DNA of 64,000 nt, taken from Chryseobacterium sp. CY350. Lineage in GTDB: Bacteria > Bacteroidota > Bacteroidia > Flavobacteriales > Weeksellaceae. Below, piece after piece: positions 26,805 through 36,235 of this stretch. The position numbers and the translations under genes are program-made. The notes beneath the pieces were generated by a model. It made no database searches. It saw only the letters and a list, made by a program, of their open reading frames with translations, and was not told the DNA's origin. Within the stretch, counting starts at the first letter, position 1. Each line of letters opens with the position of its first letter. Where the stretch lies: positions 2,976,001 to 3,040,000 of the forward strand of contig NZ_CP116034.1 in NCBI RefSeq assembly GCF_027945075.1, written 5' to 3'.

Positions 26805-27656
26805 CTATACTGTATCTATGAAAGATTTCTCAGATTTATTGAAAATAACAATTCCGAAAAATAAAACAATTAAAATAAAAGTAAAACTTATGAGCAATCT
26901 CGGCAAATTAAAATCGCCTGAGCCTATAAATCCATATTTGAAACATTCAAAAATTGGTGTTAATGGATTCAAATCTGCCAGATATCCATATTCCCCTAAT
27001 TTCTGTTTCACTAAAGATGTTGGTAAAATAACAGGCGTAAACCACATAAATAAACTAACGCCGAAGCCCAATAATAAAGATAAATCTCTGTATTTAGTTG
27101 TCAATGAAGAAAATATCATTCCTAATCCTAAAGAGAATAATGCAAGAAAAATAACTAAAACTGGAAGCAAAACTGCCCAATAATTTGGGTGTACCTGCCC
27201 CAAATATATGTAGTACCCCAACACAACCAAAAATAATAGTAGTTGTATACTTAATCTCATAAAACTGGAAATAATAGTAGAAATGGGAGTGACCAATCGT
27301 GGAAAGTACACTTTTCCGAAGATGCCGGCGTTTCCTGTAAAAACATTGGAGACGCTCAACATTGTAGTACTAAAATAACCCCAAAGCGTATTTCCTGCCA
27401 AATAAAATAATACAGGAGGAATTCCATCAGTAGGTAAATTGGCAATGTTGCCAAATACCAGAGTGAAAACAATTGTAGTGAAAATGGGATTGATGAAAAA
27501 CCAAAGCGGTCCTAAAATAGTTTGTTTGAAAGACGAAATAAAATCTCTTTTAACAAACATAAATACCAAGTCTCGATACTGCCAAACTTCTTTTAAATTA
27601 AGACGGAATAACGAGTGCTTTGATTCAATAACATTGCTCCATTTTTGTTCATTCAT
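26805..27656 (-). CDS. wzm: ABC-2 type polysaccharide export permease
   Basis: The protein has 283 residues with six predicted membrane segments. It has the conserved N-terminal amphipathic region EVWQYRDLVFMFVKRDF and then QTILGPLWFFINPIFTTIVFT, followed by GIPPVLFYLAGNTLWGYF, all typical of Wzm/KpsM/TagG-type permeases. It forms the membrane channel that moves undecaprenyl-linked polysaccharide across the inner membrane, powered by the Wzt-like ATPase encoded next to it. A perfect -7 box sits just upstream, so the exporter and downstream genes may be transcribed independently of rmlA. Confidence 0.93.
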   Translation of the reverse strand: MNEQKWSNVIESKHSLFRLNLKEVWQYRDLVFMFVKRDFISSFKQTILGPLWFFINPIFTTIVFTLVFGNIANLPTDGIPPVLFYLAGNTLWGYFSTTMLSVSNVFTGNAGIFGKVYFPRLVTPISTIISSFMRLSIQLLLFLVVLGYYIYLGQVHPNYWAVLLPVLVIFLALFSLGLGMIFSSLTTKYRDLSLLLGFGVSLFMWFTPVILPTSLVKQKLGEYGYLADLNPLTPIFECFKYGFIGSGDFNLPRLLISFTFILIVLFFGIVIFNKSEKSFIDTV

Positions 27657-27672
27657 TTGTGGGGAATTTTTG

Positions 27673-27680
27673 CAAATTTA
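27673..27680 (-). promoter_or_regulatory. Candidate -7 promoter box upstream of wzm
   Basis: On the minus strand this reads TAAATTTG, a perfect TAnnTTTG box, 16 bp before the wzm ATG. No good TTTG -33 element is seen at the standard spacing, so the promoter would be weak or activator-dependent. Confidence 0.5.
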
Positions 27681-27754
27681 TAATAAATTAATTGGTTTTT
27701 ATCTTTAATTGCTAAATTTGGGATTTAATATGAACAATTAAAAGATAATTTCGT

Positions 27755-28615
27755 TTATAAAACCAGCTTTTTCAGATATTCTCCATATCCGCTTTTGCCA
27801 TATTTTGAAGCGGTTTCCAAAAGTTTTTCTTCATTTATAAATCCGTTTCTGAAAGCAATTTCTTCGATACAGCCAATTTTAAAACCCTGTCTTTTTTCAA
27901 TCACACGTACAAATTCTGACGCATCATTTAAAGAATCAAAAGTTCCTGTGTCTAGCCAAGCTGTTCCTCTGTCTAAAACGCCAACTTCTAATTTACCTTT
28001 GCTTAAATAAACATTGTTGATGTCTGTAATTTCCAGTTCGCCTCGTGGAGAAGGTTTTATGTTTTTAGCAATTTCTACTACCTCATTATCATAAAAATAC
28101 AATCCTGGAACTGCATAATTTGATTTCGGCTGTGTGGGTTTCTCTTCTATTGATTTAGCTTTGAAGTTATCATCAAATTCTACAACACCATATCTTTCAG
28201 GGTCTGCAACATGATAAGCGAAAACAACGCCTCCGTCTGGATTGGTCTTGTTTTTTAACAAAGTTCCCATTTCCGATCCATAGAAAATATTGTCTCCCAA
28301 AACCAAAGCTGCAGAATTGTTTCCGATAAACTGATCTCCTAAAATAAAAGCCTGAGCTAAACCATCCGGACTTGGCTGTACAACATATTCGATGTTACAA
28401 CCAATCTGCGAACCATCTCCCAAAAGTTTGATGAAACCTGCCTGATCGTGCGGTGTGGTAATGATTAAAATATCCCTAATTCCCGCCAACAGCAATGTAG
28501 ACAATGGGTAATAAATCATCGGTTTGTCATACACCGGCATCAATTGTTTGCTTACTGCAATCGTCAGCGGAAACAATCTCGTTCCCGAACCGCCTGCTAA
28601 AATTATTCCTTTCAT
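27755..28615 (-). CDS. rmlA: Glucose-1-phosphate thymidylyltransferase
   Basis: The protein has 286 residues, the normal RmlA length. It has the nucleotidyltransferase signature [11 protein letters not shown] (8-18), the following [18 protein letters not shown], and [10 protein letters not shown] with the metal-binding Asp (about 107-116), plus [10 protein letters not shown]. It makes dTDP-glucose from dTTP and glucose-1-phosphate, the first step to dTDP-deoxysugars. It is 18 bp downstream of rmlB. The absence of rmlC and rmlD nearby, and the presence of the ketoisomerase, transaminase and N-acetyltransferase genes, point to a dTDP-3-acetamido sugar rather than rhamnose as end product. Confidence 0.96.
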   Translation of the reverse strand: MKGIILAGGSGTRLFPLTIAVSKQLMPVYDKPMIYYPLSTLLLAGIRDILIITTPHDQAGFIKLLGDGSQIGCNIEYVVQPSPDGLAQAFILGDQFIGNNSAALVLGDNIFYGSEMGTLLKNKTNPDGGVVFAYHVADPERYGVVEFDDNFKAKSIEEKPTQPKSNYAVPGLYFYDNEVVEIAKNIKPSPRGELEITDINNVYLSKGKLEVGVLDRGTAWLDTGTFDSLNDASEFVRVIEKRQGFKIGCIEEIAFRNGFINEEKLLETASKYGKSGYGEYLKKLVL

Positions 28616-28633
28616 ATTATTTGATGATTTGTC

Positions 28634-29713
28634 TTAATTATACTGTCCGTCGTAATATTTCTGATAATCTCCGGAAGTTACATTTTCCAGCCATTCTTTA
28701 TTTTCTAAAAACCAGTCAATAGTTTTTCCTAAACCCTGTTCAAAAGTTACAGAAGGTTTCCATCCCAGATCATTGCTTAGCTTGTTGGCATCAATAGCAT
28801 AGCGTTTATCGTGTCCCGGTCTGTCTTTTACATAAGTAATTAATTTTTCTGAATGACCTTCAGGATTTCCAAGTTTTTCATCCATCTGCTTGATGAGTTC
28901 TTTCACCAAATCAATGTTCTGCCATTCGTTAAAACCTCCGATATTATAAGTTTCTCCGGTTTTAGCTTCATTGAAAATCTGGTGAATTGCTTTTGCATGA
29001 TCGATCACAAAAAGCCAGTCTCTTGTATATTTTCCGTCACCGTATATTGGCAACGGCTTTTCATTGATAATATTTGAAATACAAAGCGGAATCAGTTTCT
29101 CAGGAAAATGGTTTGGACCGTAATTATTTGAACAGTTTGAAACAATAAACGGCATTCCGTAAGTGTTTCCGTACGCTCTTACCAAATGGTCAGAAGCTGC
29201 TTTTGAAGCAGAATATGGTGATTGCGGATCATAAGCAGTAGTTTCGAGGAAAAAGCCTGTTTCACCTAAACTTCCGTAAACTTCATCTGTTGAAACATGA
29301 TAAAATAGATTGGCTCTTTTTTCATCTGGAAATCTTCCGTGAGTATGATCAGGGTTTAAAGTCCAGAATTCTTTACAGAGATTCAGCAAATTAGCCGTTC
29401 CGTTAACGTTCGTATTGATGAATGCCATGGGATCTGTAATACTTCTGTCTACATGACTTTCTGCAGCAAGATGTATAACTGCGTCCGGGTTGTACTTTTC
29501 GAAAACTTTTCTTAGTTCGTCAGGTTTTGTGATATCTGCCTTTTCGAAAACGTAATTAGATTCGTTTTCGATATCTTTTAAATTCTCAAGATTCCCCGCG
29601 TATGTTAACGCATCAAGATTGATGATGGTAGAATTTGGATTGTTTTTTACAAATTCTCTTACAACGTGCGACCCAATAAAGCCTGCGCCGCCTGTGATGA
29701 TGATGTTTTTCAT
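28634..29713 (-). CDS. rmlB: dTDP-glucose 4,6-dehydratase
   Basis: The protein has 359 residues. An extended SDR with NAD-binding GGAGFIGS (8-15), the catalytic segment STDEVYG (141-147) and the Tyr-Lys pair Y167 and K171 in YSASKAASD. The SNCSNNYGPNHFPEKLIPL and GDGKYTRDWLFV motifs are diagnostic of RmlB. It converts dTDP-glucose to dTDP-4-keto-6-deoxyglucose, the branch point used by the two ketoisomerase paralogues downstream. It lies between ugd (52 bp) and rmlA (18 bp). Confidence 0.97.
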   Translation of the reverse strand: MKNIIITGGAGFIGSHVVREFVKNNPNSTIINLDALTYAGNLENLKDIENESNYVFEKADITKPDELRKVFEKYNPDAVIHLAAESHVDRSITDPMAFINTNVNGTANLLNLCKEFWTLNPDHTHGRFPDEKRANLFYHVSTDEVYGSLGETGFFLETTAYDPQSPYSASKAASDHLVRAYGNTYGMPFIVSNCSNNYGPNHFPEKLIPLCISNIINEKPLPIYGDGKYTRDWLFVIDHAKAIHQIFNEAKTGETYNIGGFNEWQNIDLVKELIKQMDEKLGNPEGHSEKLITYVKDRPGHDKRYAIDANKLSNDLGWKPSVTFEQGLGKTIDWFLENKEWLENVTSGDYQKYYDGQYN

Positions 29714-29765
29714 GCTGTATGATTGTTGCCGATCAATCGGTAATTATTTAATGATATTATATTGT

Positions 29766-31076
29766 TTAGCCAATCGTTTTTCTTCCGATACTTTTATAAT
29801 AGAAGCCATTTTGTTCGGGCGTTTCTAGAGGATACATATTTCTACCGTCAAAAATAACTTTATTTTTCATTTTTTCTCCCATGAGTTTAAAGTTGGGATT
29901 TTTAAATTCGGGCCATTCTGTAGCGATAAATAGTGCGTCTGCATTTTCCAGTGCTTCGTACATTGTTTTCGAATACTGTATTTTGTCGCCGAGAATTTTT
30001 TGAACATTTTTTTCTGCGACAGTATCGTAAGCCACTATTTTTGCTCCTTTTTTTAGAAGAAGATCAATATTATCTAATGAAGATGCTTCTCTAATGTCGT
30101 CTGTATTTGCCTTAAACGCCAATCCCCAAACAGCAATTGTTTTACCTTCTATATTCCCTCCGAAATATTTTTCTATTTCAGATACAAGAATTACTTTCTG
30201 AGAAATATTGACATTTTCAGTGGCCTCTAAAATCTGAAAATTAAAATCTTCATCTTTTCCTGATCTTATTAATGCTTTTACATCTTTCGGGAAACAGCTT
30301 CCGCCATATCCGATTCCTGGAAATAAAAATCGGTGGCCAATTCTGTCATCACTTCCCATTCCGAGTCTCACTTTATCTACATCAGCTCCTACTTTTTCGC
30401 AGTAATTGGCGATTTCATTCATAAATGTAATTTTTACAGCTAAAAATGAATTAGAAGCATATTTTGTAAGTTCAGATGATTTCTCATCCATAAAGATAAT
30501 AGGAATTCCGGTATTGGTAAATGGCTGGTAAATCTGAGCCATAATGTCTTTAGCTTTTTCGGAACTAGAACCTACAACCACTCTTGCAGGATTCATTGAG
30601 TCTTCAACTGCAAAGCCTTCTCTTAAAAATTCCGGATTAGAAACTACATCAAATTCAATTTGAGTTTTAGAAGCAATCACTTCACTTACTTTATCAGCTG
30701 TTCCTACAGGCACGGTACTTTTGTTTACGATCACTTTATAGTCAGTCATCATTTCGCCAATATCATTGGCTACTTTCAGAACATAAGAGAGATCTGCAGA
30801 GCCGTCTTCCCCCGGTGGAGTTGGCAAAGCAAGGTAGATTACTTCGCTTTTGTCTAAGGCTTTTTTTAAATCAGTTGTGAAAAATAATCTTTCAGCCTGT
30901 ATGTTTCTGAGGAACATTTCTTCGAGATTCGGCTCATAAATCGGCACAATGCCGTTTTTCATGTCCGTTACTTTTTTTTCATCTATATCAACACAGTATA
31001 CAGAATTTCCAAGTTCTGCAAGAGTAGTTCCTGTCACCAATCCTACATAGCCTGTTCCTACTATTGTAATATTCAA
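29766..31076 (-). CDS. ugd: UDP-glucose 6-dehydrogenase family protein
   Basis: The protein has 436 residues. The NAD-binding loop is GTGYVGLVTG (7-16), the catalytic cysteine is C261 in GYGGSCFPKD, and the central domain has NPEFLREGFAVEDS and the C-terminal domain VWGLAFKANTDDIREA. These match the UDP-glucose/GDP-mannose dehydrogenase family; the glucose form is the best fit. It oxidises UDP-glucose to UDP-glucuronate, so the polymer may contain uronic acid or a sugar derived from it. It is the first gene of the minus-strand locus, with a perfect -7 box 27 bp before its ATG. Confidence 0.94.
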   Translation of the reverse strand: MNITIVGTGYVGLVTGTTLAELGNSVYCVDIDEKKVTDMKNGIVPIYEPNLEEMFLRNIQAERLFFTTDLKKALDKSEVIYLALPTPPGEDGSADLSYVLKVANDIGEMMTDYKVIVNKSTVPVGTADKVSEVIASKTQIEFDVVSNPEFLREGFAVEDSMNPARVVVGSSSEKAKDIMAQIYQPFTNTGIPIIFMDEKSSELTKYASNSFLAVKITFMNEIANYCEKVGADVDKVRLGMGSDDRIGHRFLFPGIGYGGSCFPKDVKALIRSGKDEDFNFQILEATENVNISQKVILVSEIEKYFGGNIEGKTIAVWGLAFKANTDDIREASSLDNIDLLLKKGAKIVAYDTVAEKNVQKILGDKIQYSKTMYEALENADALFIATEWPEFKNPNFKLMGEKMKNKVIFDGRNMYPLETPEQNGFYYKSIGRKTIG

Positions 31077-31102
31077 AATGTATGTTTTTTTTAAATTCTC
31101 GA

Positions 31103-31110
31103 CAAAAATA
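31103..31110 (-). promoter_or_regulatory. Candidate -7 promoter box of the polysaccharide locus
   Basis: The minus strand reads TATTTTTG, a perfect TAnnTTTG box, 26 bp before the ugd ATG. A -33 TTTG at normal spacing is not evident. This is the likeliest start of the long minus-strand locus. Confidence 0.5.
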
Positions 31111-31234
31111 CTAAAAATACTTTCATTGTTTTTTTAATTCAACAATAAGTTATTAAAACTCACTGATAAATATGGTAATCACCATCAAATTAAACTAAAA
31201 ATTGAGAAAGTTATTTAATTGATTATTAAGCGTA

Positions 31235-31266
31235 TTTGGTAGTTTTATAAAAATGTATTATATTTG
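31235..31266 (+). promoter_or_regulatory. Promoter of the rimP-nusA-infB operon
   Basis: TTTG at 31235-31238 and TATATTTG at 31259-31266 with a 20-bp spacer match the Bacteroidetes sigma-A-type consensus exactly. Transcription would begin near 31273, giving a leader of about 56 nt before rimP. Confidence 0.8.
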
Positions 31267-31284
31267 CATAAGATTTACGGAAAA

Positions 31285-31332
31285 ATGAGAAGGCTTCGCA
31301 AGAAAGCCTTTTTTCGTACAGGTAGATCATGA
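31285..31332 (+). CDS. Possible 15-residue leader ORF overlapping rimP
   Basis: An ATG at 31285 opens 15 codons giving a short, Arg/Lys-rich peptide that begins MRRLRKKAFF, and its TGA overlaps the rimP ATG (ATGA at 31329-31332). The ORF spans the leader hairpin. It could be a coupled regulatory leader, or simply a chance reading of a structured RNA element. There is no homology evidence. Confidence 0.3.
   Translation: MRRLRKKAFFRTGRS
31290..31314 (+). terminator. Terminator-like hairpin in the rimP leader (possible attenuator)
   Basis: The 7-bp inverted repeat AAGGCTT (31290-31296) and AAGCCTT (31304-31310) encloses a 7-nt loop and runs straight into six T residues, the shape of an intrinsic terminator. 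It lies between the promoter and rimP, so it could attenuate the operon. NusA, a termination factor, is encoded in the same operon, which would allow feedback control. Confidence 0.6.
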
Positions 31333-31811
31333 TTAATAAAGATATGGAGTTTAGAAAAAATATTGAAACATTATTAAGTGCTTTCCTTGAAACAAGAGAA
31401 GATTTGTTTCTTATTGATTTAAAGATCTCTGCAGCAGATGATGTTACTGTGATTTTAGACGGTGACAATGGCGTTACTCTGCAGGATTGTCTGGATGCAA
31501 GCCGTGCAATAGAATTCAACGCAGATCGTGATGAGCACGATTTTAGCCTTCAGGTAATGTCGGCAGGATTGAGCGAGCCTCTTGTAACACCGAGACAGTT
31601 TAATAAAAATATCGGGCGCGAGATTGAGGTAATGCTTCAGGATTCTACAACGATAGAAGGGGAGCTGGTAAAAGTAGACGGTGAGAAAGTTACACTGATC
31701 TTACGTTACAGAAAACCGAAAGATATCGGTAAAGGTAAGGTTGATGTGGAAGAAGAGAAAGAAATTCTGTATACTGAGATCAAAAAAGCACTGGTAGTAG
31801 TTAAATTTTAA
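31329..31811 (+). CDS. rimP: Ribosome maturation factor RimP
   Basis: The protein has 160 residues, the usual length. The N-terminal domain has LIDLKISAADDVTVILDGDNGVTLQDC and the diagnostic SRAIE followed by DFSLQVMSAGLSEPL; the C-terminal SH3-like domain is about 95-160. RimP binds the 30S precursor and assists its maturation. It is the first gene of the conserved rimP-nusA-infB operon and is 18 bp from nusA. An alternative start at a downstream ATG (31344) would remove only five residues. Confidence 0.95.
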   Translation: MINKDMEFRKNIETLLSAFLETREDLFLIDLKISAADDVTVILDGDNGVTLQDCLDASRAIEFNADRDEHDFSLQVMSAGLSEPLVTPRQFNKNIGREIEVMLQDSTTIEGELVKVDGEKVTLILRYRKPKDIGKGKVDVEEEKEILYTEIKKALVVVKF

Positions 31812-31829
31812 TAAAAAGAAAAAAGATAA

Positions 31830-33065
31830 ATGGATAATATAGCGTTGATTGAATCCTTTGGTGATTTTAAAGACGAAAAGGGGATCAGTAAGATCGATCT
31901 GATGGCAATCATTGAAGATTCTCTGAAAACCCTTTTGAGAAAAAGATTTGATTCTGATGATCATTTTGATGTTATTGTAAACCCTGATAAAGGTGATTTT
32001 CAGATATTTTTAAATAAAACAATCGTAGAAGACGAAATGTCTGAAGATGATGATTTGGAAATTGAAATTACCGAAGCGAAAAAAATCGATCCGACTTTTG
32101 AAGTAGGTGAAGATTTTACAATGGAAATTCCGGTAGCTCAGTTGGGAAGAAGAAACGTTCTTACTTTAAAGCAAATCTTGGCTACGAAATTGCAGGAGCA
32201 TAACAATGCCATGCTTTATGAGCAGTTTAAGGATAAAATTGGAGAGATTGTAACGGGTGAAATTCACCACATTCGTCACAAGCACGTAATCTTGTTGGAT
32301 GATGAGGATAATGAATTTATCTTACCAAAAGAAAATCAAATTTCATCAGACTTCTTCAAGAAAGGTGAAAACATCAGAGCTATTGTAGAATCTGTTGATT
32401 TTAAAGGATCTAAGCCTCAGATTATCATTTCAAGAACAGCTCCTAAATTTTTGGAGAAATTATTGGAATTAGAAATCCCTGAAATCCAGGACGGAACAAT
32501 TATCCTTAAAAAAGCAGTAAGAATTCCGGGAGAGAAAGCAAAAATCGCTGTTGATGCTTATGATGACAGAATAGATCCTGTAGGAGCTTGCGTTGGAGTA
32601 AAAGGCTCAAGAATCCACGGTGTGGTAAGAGAATTAAGAAACGAAAATATAGATGTAATTCAGTGGTCAAAAAACCCTGAAATATTGGTGAAAAGAGCTT
32701 TAGGAAATGTTACCATCAATAAAATTGACATCAACGAGGAAACCAATTATGCTATGGTGTATACTCCTGTTGAAGAGATTTCTAAAGTTATCGGTAAGCA
32801 AGGTCAAAACATCAGATTGGCTTCGTGGTTGACGGGTTACGAAATTGACGTGTACAGAGAGGCCAGTGAAGATGATGATGTTGATTTGAGAGAATTCAAT
32901 GACGATATTGAGCAGTGGATTTTGGATGAGTTTAAGAAAGTAGGTCTTACGACTGCTAAATCAGTTCTGGATAAAGATACAGAGAGTCTATTAAAAATGG
33001 TTGACCTTGAAGAGGAAACCATCAATGATGTGAAAAGTATCTTGAGAGCAGAATTTGAGGAATAA
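31830..33065 (+). CDS. nusA: Transcription termination/antitermination protein NusA
   Basis: The protein has 411 residues, within the range for Bacteroidetes NusA, which lacks the long C-terminal acidic repeats of E. coli. Domains in order: N-terminal RNA-polymerase-binding domain (about 1-130, ending VAQLGRRNVLTLKQIL), S1 domain (about 135-200), KH1 with DPVGACVGVKGSRIHGVV (about 250-267) and KH2 with VIGKQGQNIRLAS (about 320-332). It modulates pausing and termination. The ylxR gene often found between nusA and infB is absent here; the gap is 74 bp. Confidence 0.96.
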   Translation: MDNIALIESFGDFKDEKGISKIDLMAIIEDSLKTLLRKRFDSDDHFDVIVNPDKGDFQIFLNKTIVEDEMSEDDDLEIEITEAKKIDPTFEVGEDFTMEIPVAQLGRRNVLTLKQILATKLQEHNNAMLYEQFKDKIGEIVTGEIHHIRHKHVILLDDEDNEFILPKENQISSDFFKKGENIRAIVESVDFKGSKPQIIISRTAPKFLEKLLELEIPEIQDGTIILKKAVRIPGEKAKIAVDAYDDRIDPVGACVGVKGSRIHGVVRELRNENIDVIQWSKNPEILVKRALGNVTINKIDINEETNYAMVYTPVEEISKVIGKQGQNIRLASWLTGYEIDVYREASEDDDVDLREFNDDIEQWILDEFKKVGLTTAKSVLDKDTESLLKMVDLEEETINDVKSILRAEFEE

Positions 33066-33139
33066 AATTGTATAGATTTTAAGAGCAGTAAAAGAATACT
33101 TTAATTTTAAGAATTAAAAAAAAACAGTAAATAATATAG

Positions 33140-36133
33140 ATGCCAAAAATAAGATTAAATAAAGCGGTTAAGGAATTCAATATATCGATGTCGAGACTGG
33201 TAGAATTTTTACAGTCTAAAGATATTGTGGTTGAAAGCAATCCTAACGCTCAATTAGAAGAGGCGGCATATTCTGCATTGGAAGCTGAGTTTGCCAAAGA
33301 CGGCGAGCAGCGTAAAGCTTCCCATGAGGTGGTTATTTCTAAAGTTCCTGAAGAAAAACTGGAAATTGAAGAAAAGAAAACACCTGAAGTAATAAGAGCT
33401 AAAGCTAATAAACCAGAAACCAGAATTTTAGGTAAAATTGATTTAGAGCCTAAAAAACCTGAAGCTGTGGAAGAAATTCCTGCTCCTGCTCCGACACCTG
33501 TACCAACTCCTGTTGAGGAGAAAAAAAAGGTTGTAGAAGAAGTGAAAGAACCAGCGAAGGAAGAACCCAAAGTGGTTTCTGAAACTAAACCAACACCTGA
33601 AAAGCAGGAGTTTAAAGTGTTGGATAAAATTGATTTGTCTCAAATTGAGGGGAATAGAAACAGACCTGCCAAAAAAGATAAACCTAAAGTGGAAGAGGTA
33701 AAAGCAGAACCAAAAGCTGCAGAACCTGTAAAAGAAACACCTAAACCGATTGAAAAACCAATTGAGAAAGTGGAAGATAAAAAACCAGCACCTGCAGCAG
33801 AAGAACCTCAGGAATCTCAGAAGATTGAAACGGTTTATCAAAAATTGGATGGGCCAAAAATTGTTGGTGAGAAAATTGACTTAACGCAGTTTGCGCCTAA
33901 GCCAAATGCTGCCAAGAAGAAAAGAAAAAGAATTGAAAAGCCGGGGGGTCCGAACCAGAATACTGGGAACAACCAACAGGGTGGAAATAATCAAGGTGGG
34001 CAAAACCGTCCTCAAGGTCAGAACGGCCCAGGTGGAAACCGTCCTCCGGGACAAGGCGGTCCTCAAGGAAACAGACCTCCAGGACAAGGCGGTCAAAACC
34101 GTCCGGGTGGCCCAGGTGGAAATCGTCCTCCAGGACAGGGTGGCCAAAACCGTCCTGCCGGACAAGGCGGAGGAAACCGTTTTGGAAACAACAACAGACC
34201 TGGTCAAAGAACAATGCCTGTCGAATTAACTGACGAGCAAGTTAAAAACCAAATCAAGGAAACCCTTGAGAAATTAACCAATAAAGGTGGTAAATCTAAA
34301 TCTGCTAAACACAGAAAAGATAAAAGATCTTACCGTAGAGAACAAGATAATCTTCAGCAAGAAGCCGATGCTAGAGATACTTCATTAAAAGTTACAGAAT
34401 TTATTACTGTTGGTGAATTAGCTAGCTTAATGAATGTTTCTGCAACCGAAGTAATTTCTGCTTGTTTCTCTCTTGGTGTAATGGTAACCATGAACCAAAG
34501 ACTGGAAGCTGATACTTTATTGTTGGTAGCAGACGAATTCGGATTTAAAATTGAATTCTCTGATGCTGATCTTGAAGAAGCAGATTCTGAAGACGATATC
34601 GATACGGAAGAAAGCCTTATTTCAAGAGCTCCGATTGTTACGGTAATGGGTCACGTTGACCACGGTAAAACTTCATTATTGGATTACGTGAGAAAAACAA
34701 ACGTAATTGCAGGTGAATCAGGAGGAATTACTCAGCATATCGGTGCATACAATGTACAGTTGGAGAACGGTCAGAGAATTACATTCCTAGATACACCTGG
34801 TCACGAAGCCTTTACGGCGATGAGAGCGAGAGGTGCGCAGGTTACCGATATTGCAATTATCGTAATTGCTGCCGATGACGATGTGATGCCTCAAACAAAA
34901 GAAGCTATTTCTCACGCACAGGCTGCGGGTGTTCCGATGATTATTGCAATCAACAAGGTAGATAAGCCAAATGCAAACCCAGACAACATCCGTCAGCAAC
35001 TTTCAGGAATGAATATTCTTGTAGAAGAGTGGGGTGGAAACGTGCAGGCACAGGAAATTTCTGCTAAAATGGGTAACAATATGGATGTCCTTTTAGAGAA
35101 AGTATTGCTTCAGGCTGAAATGCTTGAATTAAAAGCAAATCCTAACCGTGCTGCACAGGGAGTTGTAATTGAAGCATCTTTAGATAAAGGTAGAGGTTAT
35201 GTTGCAACGATGTTAGTACAAAGTGGAACCTTGAAAGTCGGAGATTACGTTGTTGCAGGTAAAAATCATGGTAAAGTAAAAGCTTTGCTTGATGAAAGAG
35301 GCAAGAACCTTGAAGAAGCAGGTCCATCAATTCCGGCAACGATCTTAGGTCTTGACGGAGCGCCAACAGCTGGTGATAAATTCAGAGTTTACGCAGACGA
35401 AAGTGAAGGTAAAGCAATCGCTAACAAGAGAGAGCAGTTACAAAGAGAACTTTCTATCAGGACCAAGAAACATACGACACTTGAAGAATTGGGTAGACGT
35501 ATCGCTTTAGGAGAATTCAAGGAATTGAATATTATCTTGAAAGGTGACGTGGATGGTTCAGTGGAAGCACTTTCTGATCAGTTACAGAGATTGTCAACAG
35601 AAGAAATCAGTGTCAACATTCTTCACTCTGGTGTGGGACAGATCACTGAGTCTGATATCAACTTAGCTGCGGCTTCAGATGCAATTATCATCGGATTCAA
35701 CGTAAGAGCCGGTGCTAATGCGAAAGAATTGGCAGACAGAGAAGAAATTGAAATCAGAACATACTCTATTATCTATAAAGCAATCGATGAGGTAAAAGAA
35801 GCGATGGAGGGAATGCTTTCTCCGGAGATCCAAGAGCAGGTAATCGGTAATGTAGAGATCCGTGAGGTCTTCAAGATTTCTAAGATTGGTACTATTGCTG
35901 GTTGTATGGTTCTTACCGGAAAAGTAACAAGACAGTCAAAAGTGAGATTACTGAGAGATGGTATTGTGAAATTCGATGGTGAACTTGAAAGTTTAAAACG
36001 TTTCAAAGACGATGTAAGAGAAGTTACAAAAGGCTACGAATGCGGATTAAACCTAAAAGGTTACAACGACATCGAACAGAACGATATTCTTGAAGTATAT
36101 GAAGAAGTTGCTGTGAAAAAGAAATTGAAATAA
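33140..36133 (+). CDS. infB: Translation initiation factor IF-2
   Basis: The protein has 997 residues. It has an N-terminal IF2_N helix (about 1-55), a long Pro/Lys/Glu-rich linker, then a Gly/Pro/Gln/Asn-rich tract at about 268-360 made of repeats like GNRPPGQGG. The G domain follows with GHVDHGKT (504-511), DTPGHE (551-556) and NKVD (605-608), then domains II to IV. IF-2 is the GTPase that brings initiator tRNA to the 30S subunit. The low-complexity tract generates open but meaningless frames on the other strand. Confidence 0.97.
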   Translation: MPKIRLNKAVKEFNISMSRLVEFLQSKDIVVESNPNAQLEEAAYSALEAEFAKDGEQRKASHEVVISKVPEEKLEIEEKKTPEVIRAKANKPETRILGKIDLEPKKPEAVEEIPAPAPTPVPTPVEEKKKVVEEVKEPAKEEPKVVSETKPTPEKQEFKVLDKIDLSQIEGNRNRPAKKDKPKVEEVKAEPKAAEPVKETPKPIEKPIEKVEDKKPAPAAEEPQESQKIETVYQKLDGPKIVGEKIDLTQFAPKPNAAKKKRKRIEKPGGPNQNTGNNQQGGNNQGGQNRPQGQNGPGGNRPPGQGGPQGNRPPGQGGQNRPGGPGGNRPPGQGGQNRPAGQGGGNRFGNNNRPGQRTMPVELTDEQVKNQIKETLEKLTNKGGKSKSAKHRKDKRSYRREQDNLQQEADARDTSLKVTEFITVGELASLMNVSATEVISACFSLGVMVTMNQRLEADTLLLVADEFGFKIEFSDADLEEADSEDDIDTEESLISRAPIVTVMGHVDHGKTSLLDYVRKTNVIAGESGGITQHIGAYNVQLENGQRITFLDTPGHEAFTAMRARGAQVTDIAIIVIAADDDVMPQTKEAISHAQAAGVPMIIAINKVDKPNANPDNIRQQLSGMNILVEEWGGNVQAQEISAKMGNNMDVLLEKVLLQAEMLELKANPNRAAQGVVIEASLDKGRGYVATMLVQSGTLKVGDYVVAGKNHGKVKALLDERGKNLEEAGPSIPATILGLDGAPTAGDKFRVYADESEGKAIANKREQLQRELSIRTKKHTTLEELGRRIALGEFKELNIILKGDVDGSVEALSDQLQRLSTEEISVNILHSGVGQITESDINLAAASDAIIIGFNVRAGANAKELADREEIEIRTYSIIYKAIDEVKEAMEGMLSPEIQEQVIGNVEIREVFKISKIGTIAGCMVLTGKVTRQSKVRLLRDGIVKFDGELESLKRFKDDVREVTKGYECGLNLKGYNDIEQNDILEVYEEVAVKKKLK
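33940..34215 (+). repeat. In-frame degenerate repeats in the IF-2 linker
   Basis: Short, imperfect repeats encoding units such as NRPPGQGG and QNRPGG recur through this segment, giving a locally high GC content inside an AT-rich gene. This looks like an intrinsically disordered, slippage-prone linker rather than a structured domain. Confidence 0.75.
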
Positions 36134-36150
36134 TATTCAATTATATATAC

Positions 36151-36187
36151 AAAACTGCCCGCATCGTATGATGCGGGCAGTTTTTGT
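36151..36187. terminator. Terminator shared by infB and the convergent exported-protein gene
   Basis: A GC-rich stem, ACTGCCCGCATC with its complement around a 4-nt loop (GTAT, 36166-36169), is flanked by A and T runs on either side. It should stop transcription from both directions. Confidence 0.88.
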
Positions 36188-36235
36188 TTTACTTGAGCTA
36201 CGACACTTCAGATAATTTGAAATGGCGTATATTTT

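Noticed and set aside
22048..29713. A dTDP-rhamnose pathway
   Set aside because: RmlA and RmlB are present but no rmlC or rmlD gene was found; the ketoisomerase, transaminase and acetyltransferase genes point to a 3-acetamido sugar.
1..31076. Insertion sequence or integrase remnants in the glycosyltransferase region
   Set aside because: No transposase, integrase or terminal inverted repeats were recognised on either strand.
33940..34215. Repeats that could look like a CRISPR or minisatellite
   Set aside because: The units are irregular, in-frame and encode the Gly/Pro-rich IF-2 linker; there are no constant repeats with unique spacers.
33443..34229. Several long open frames antisense or out of frame to infB, rich in Phe/Arg or Thr/Ser
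   Set aside because: They are shadows of the low-complexity IF-2 linker and have no independent signals.
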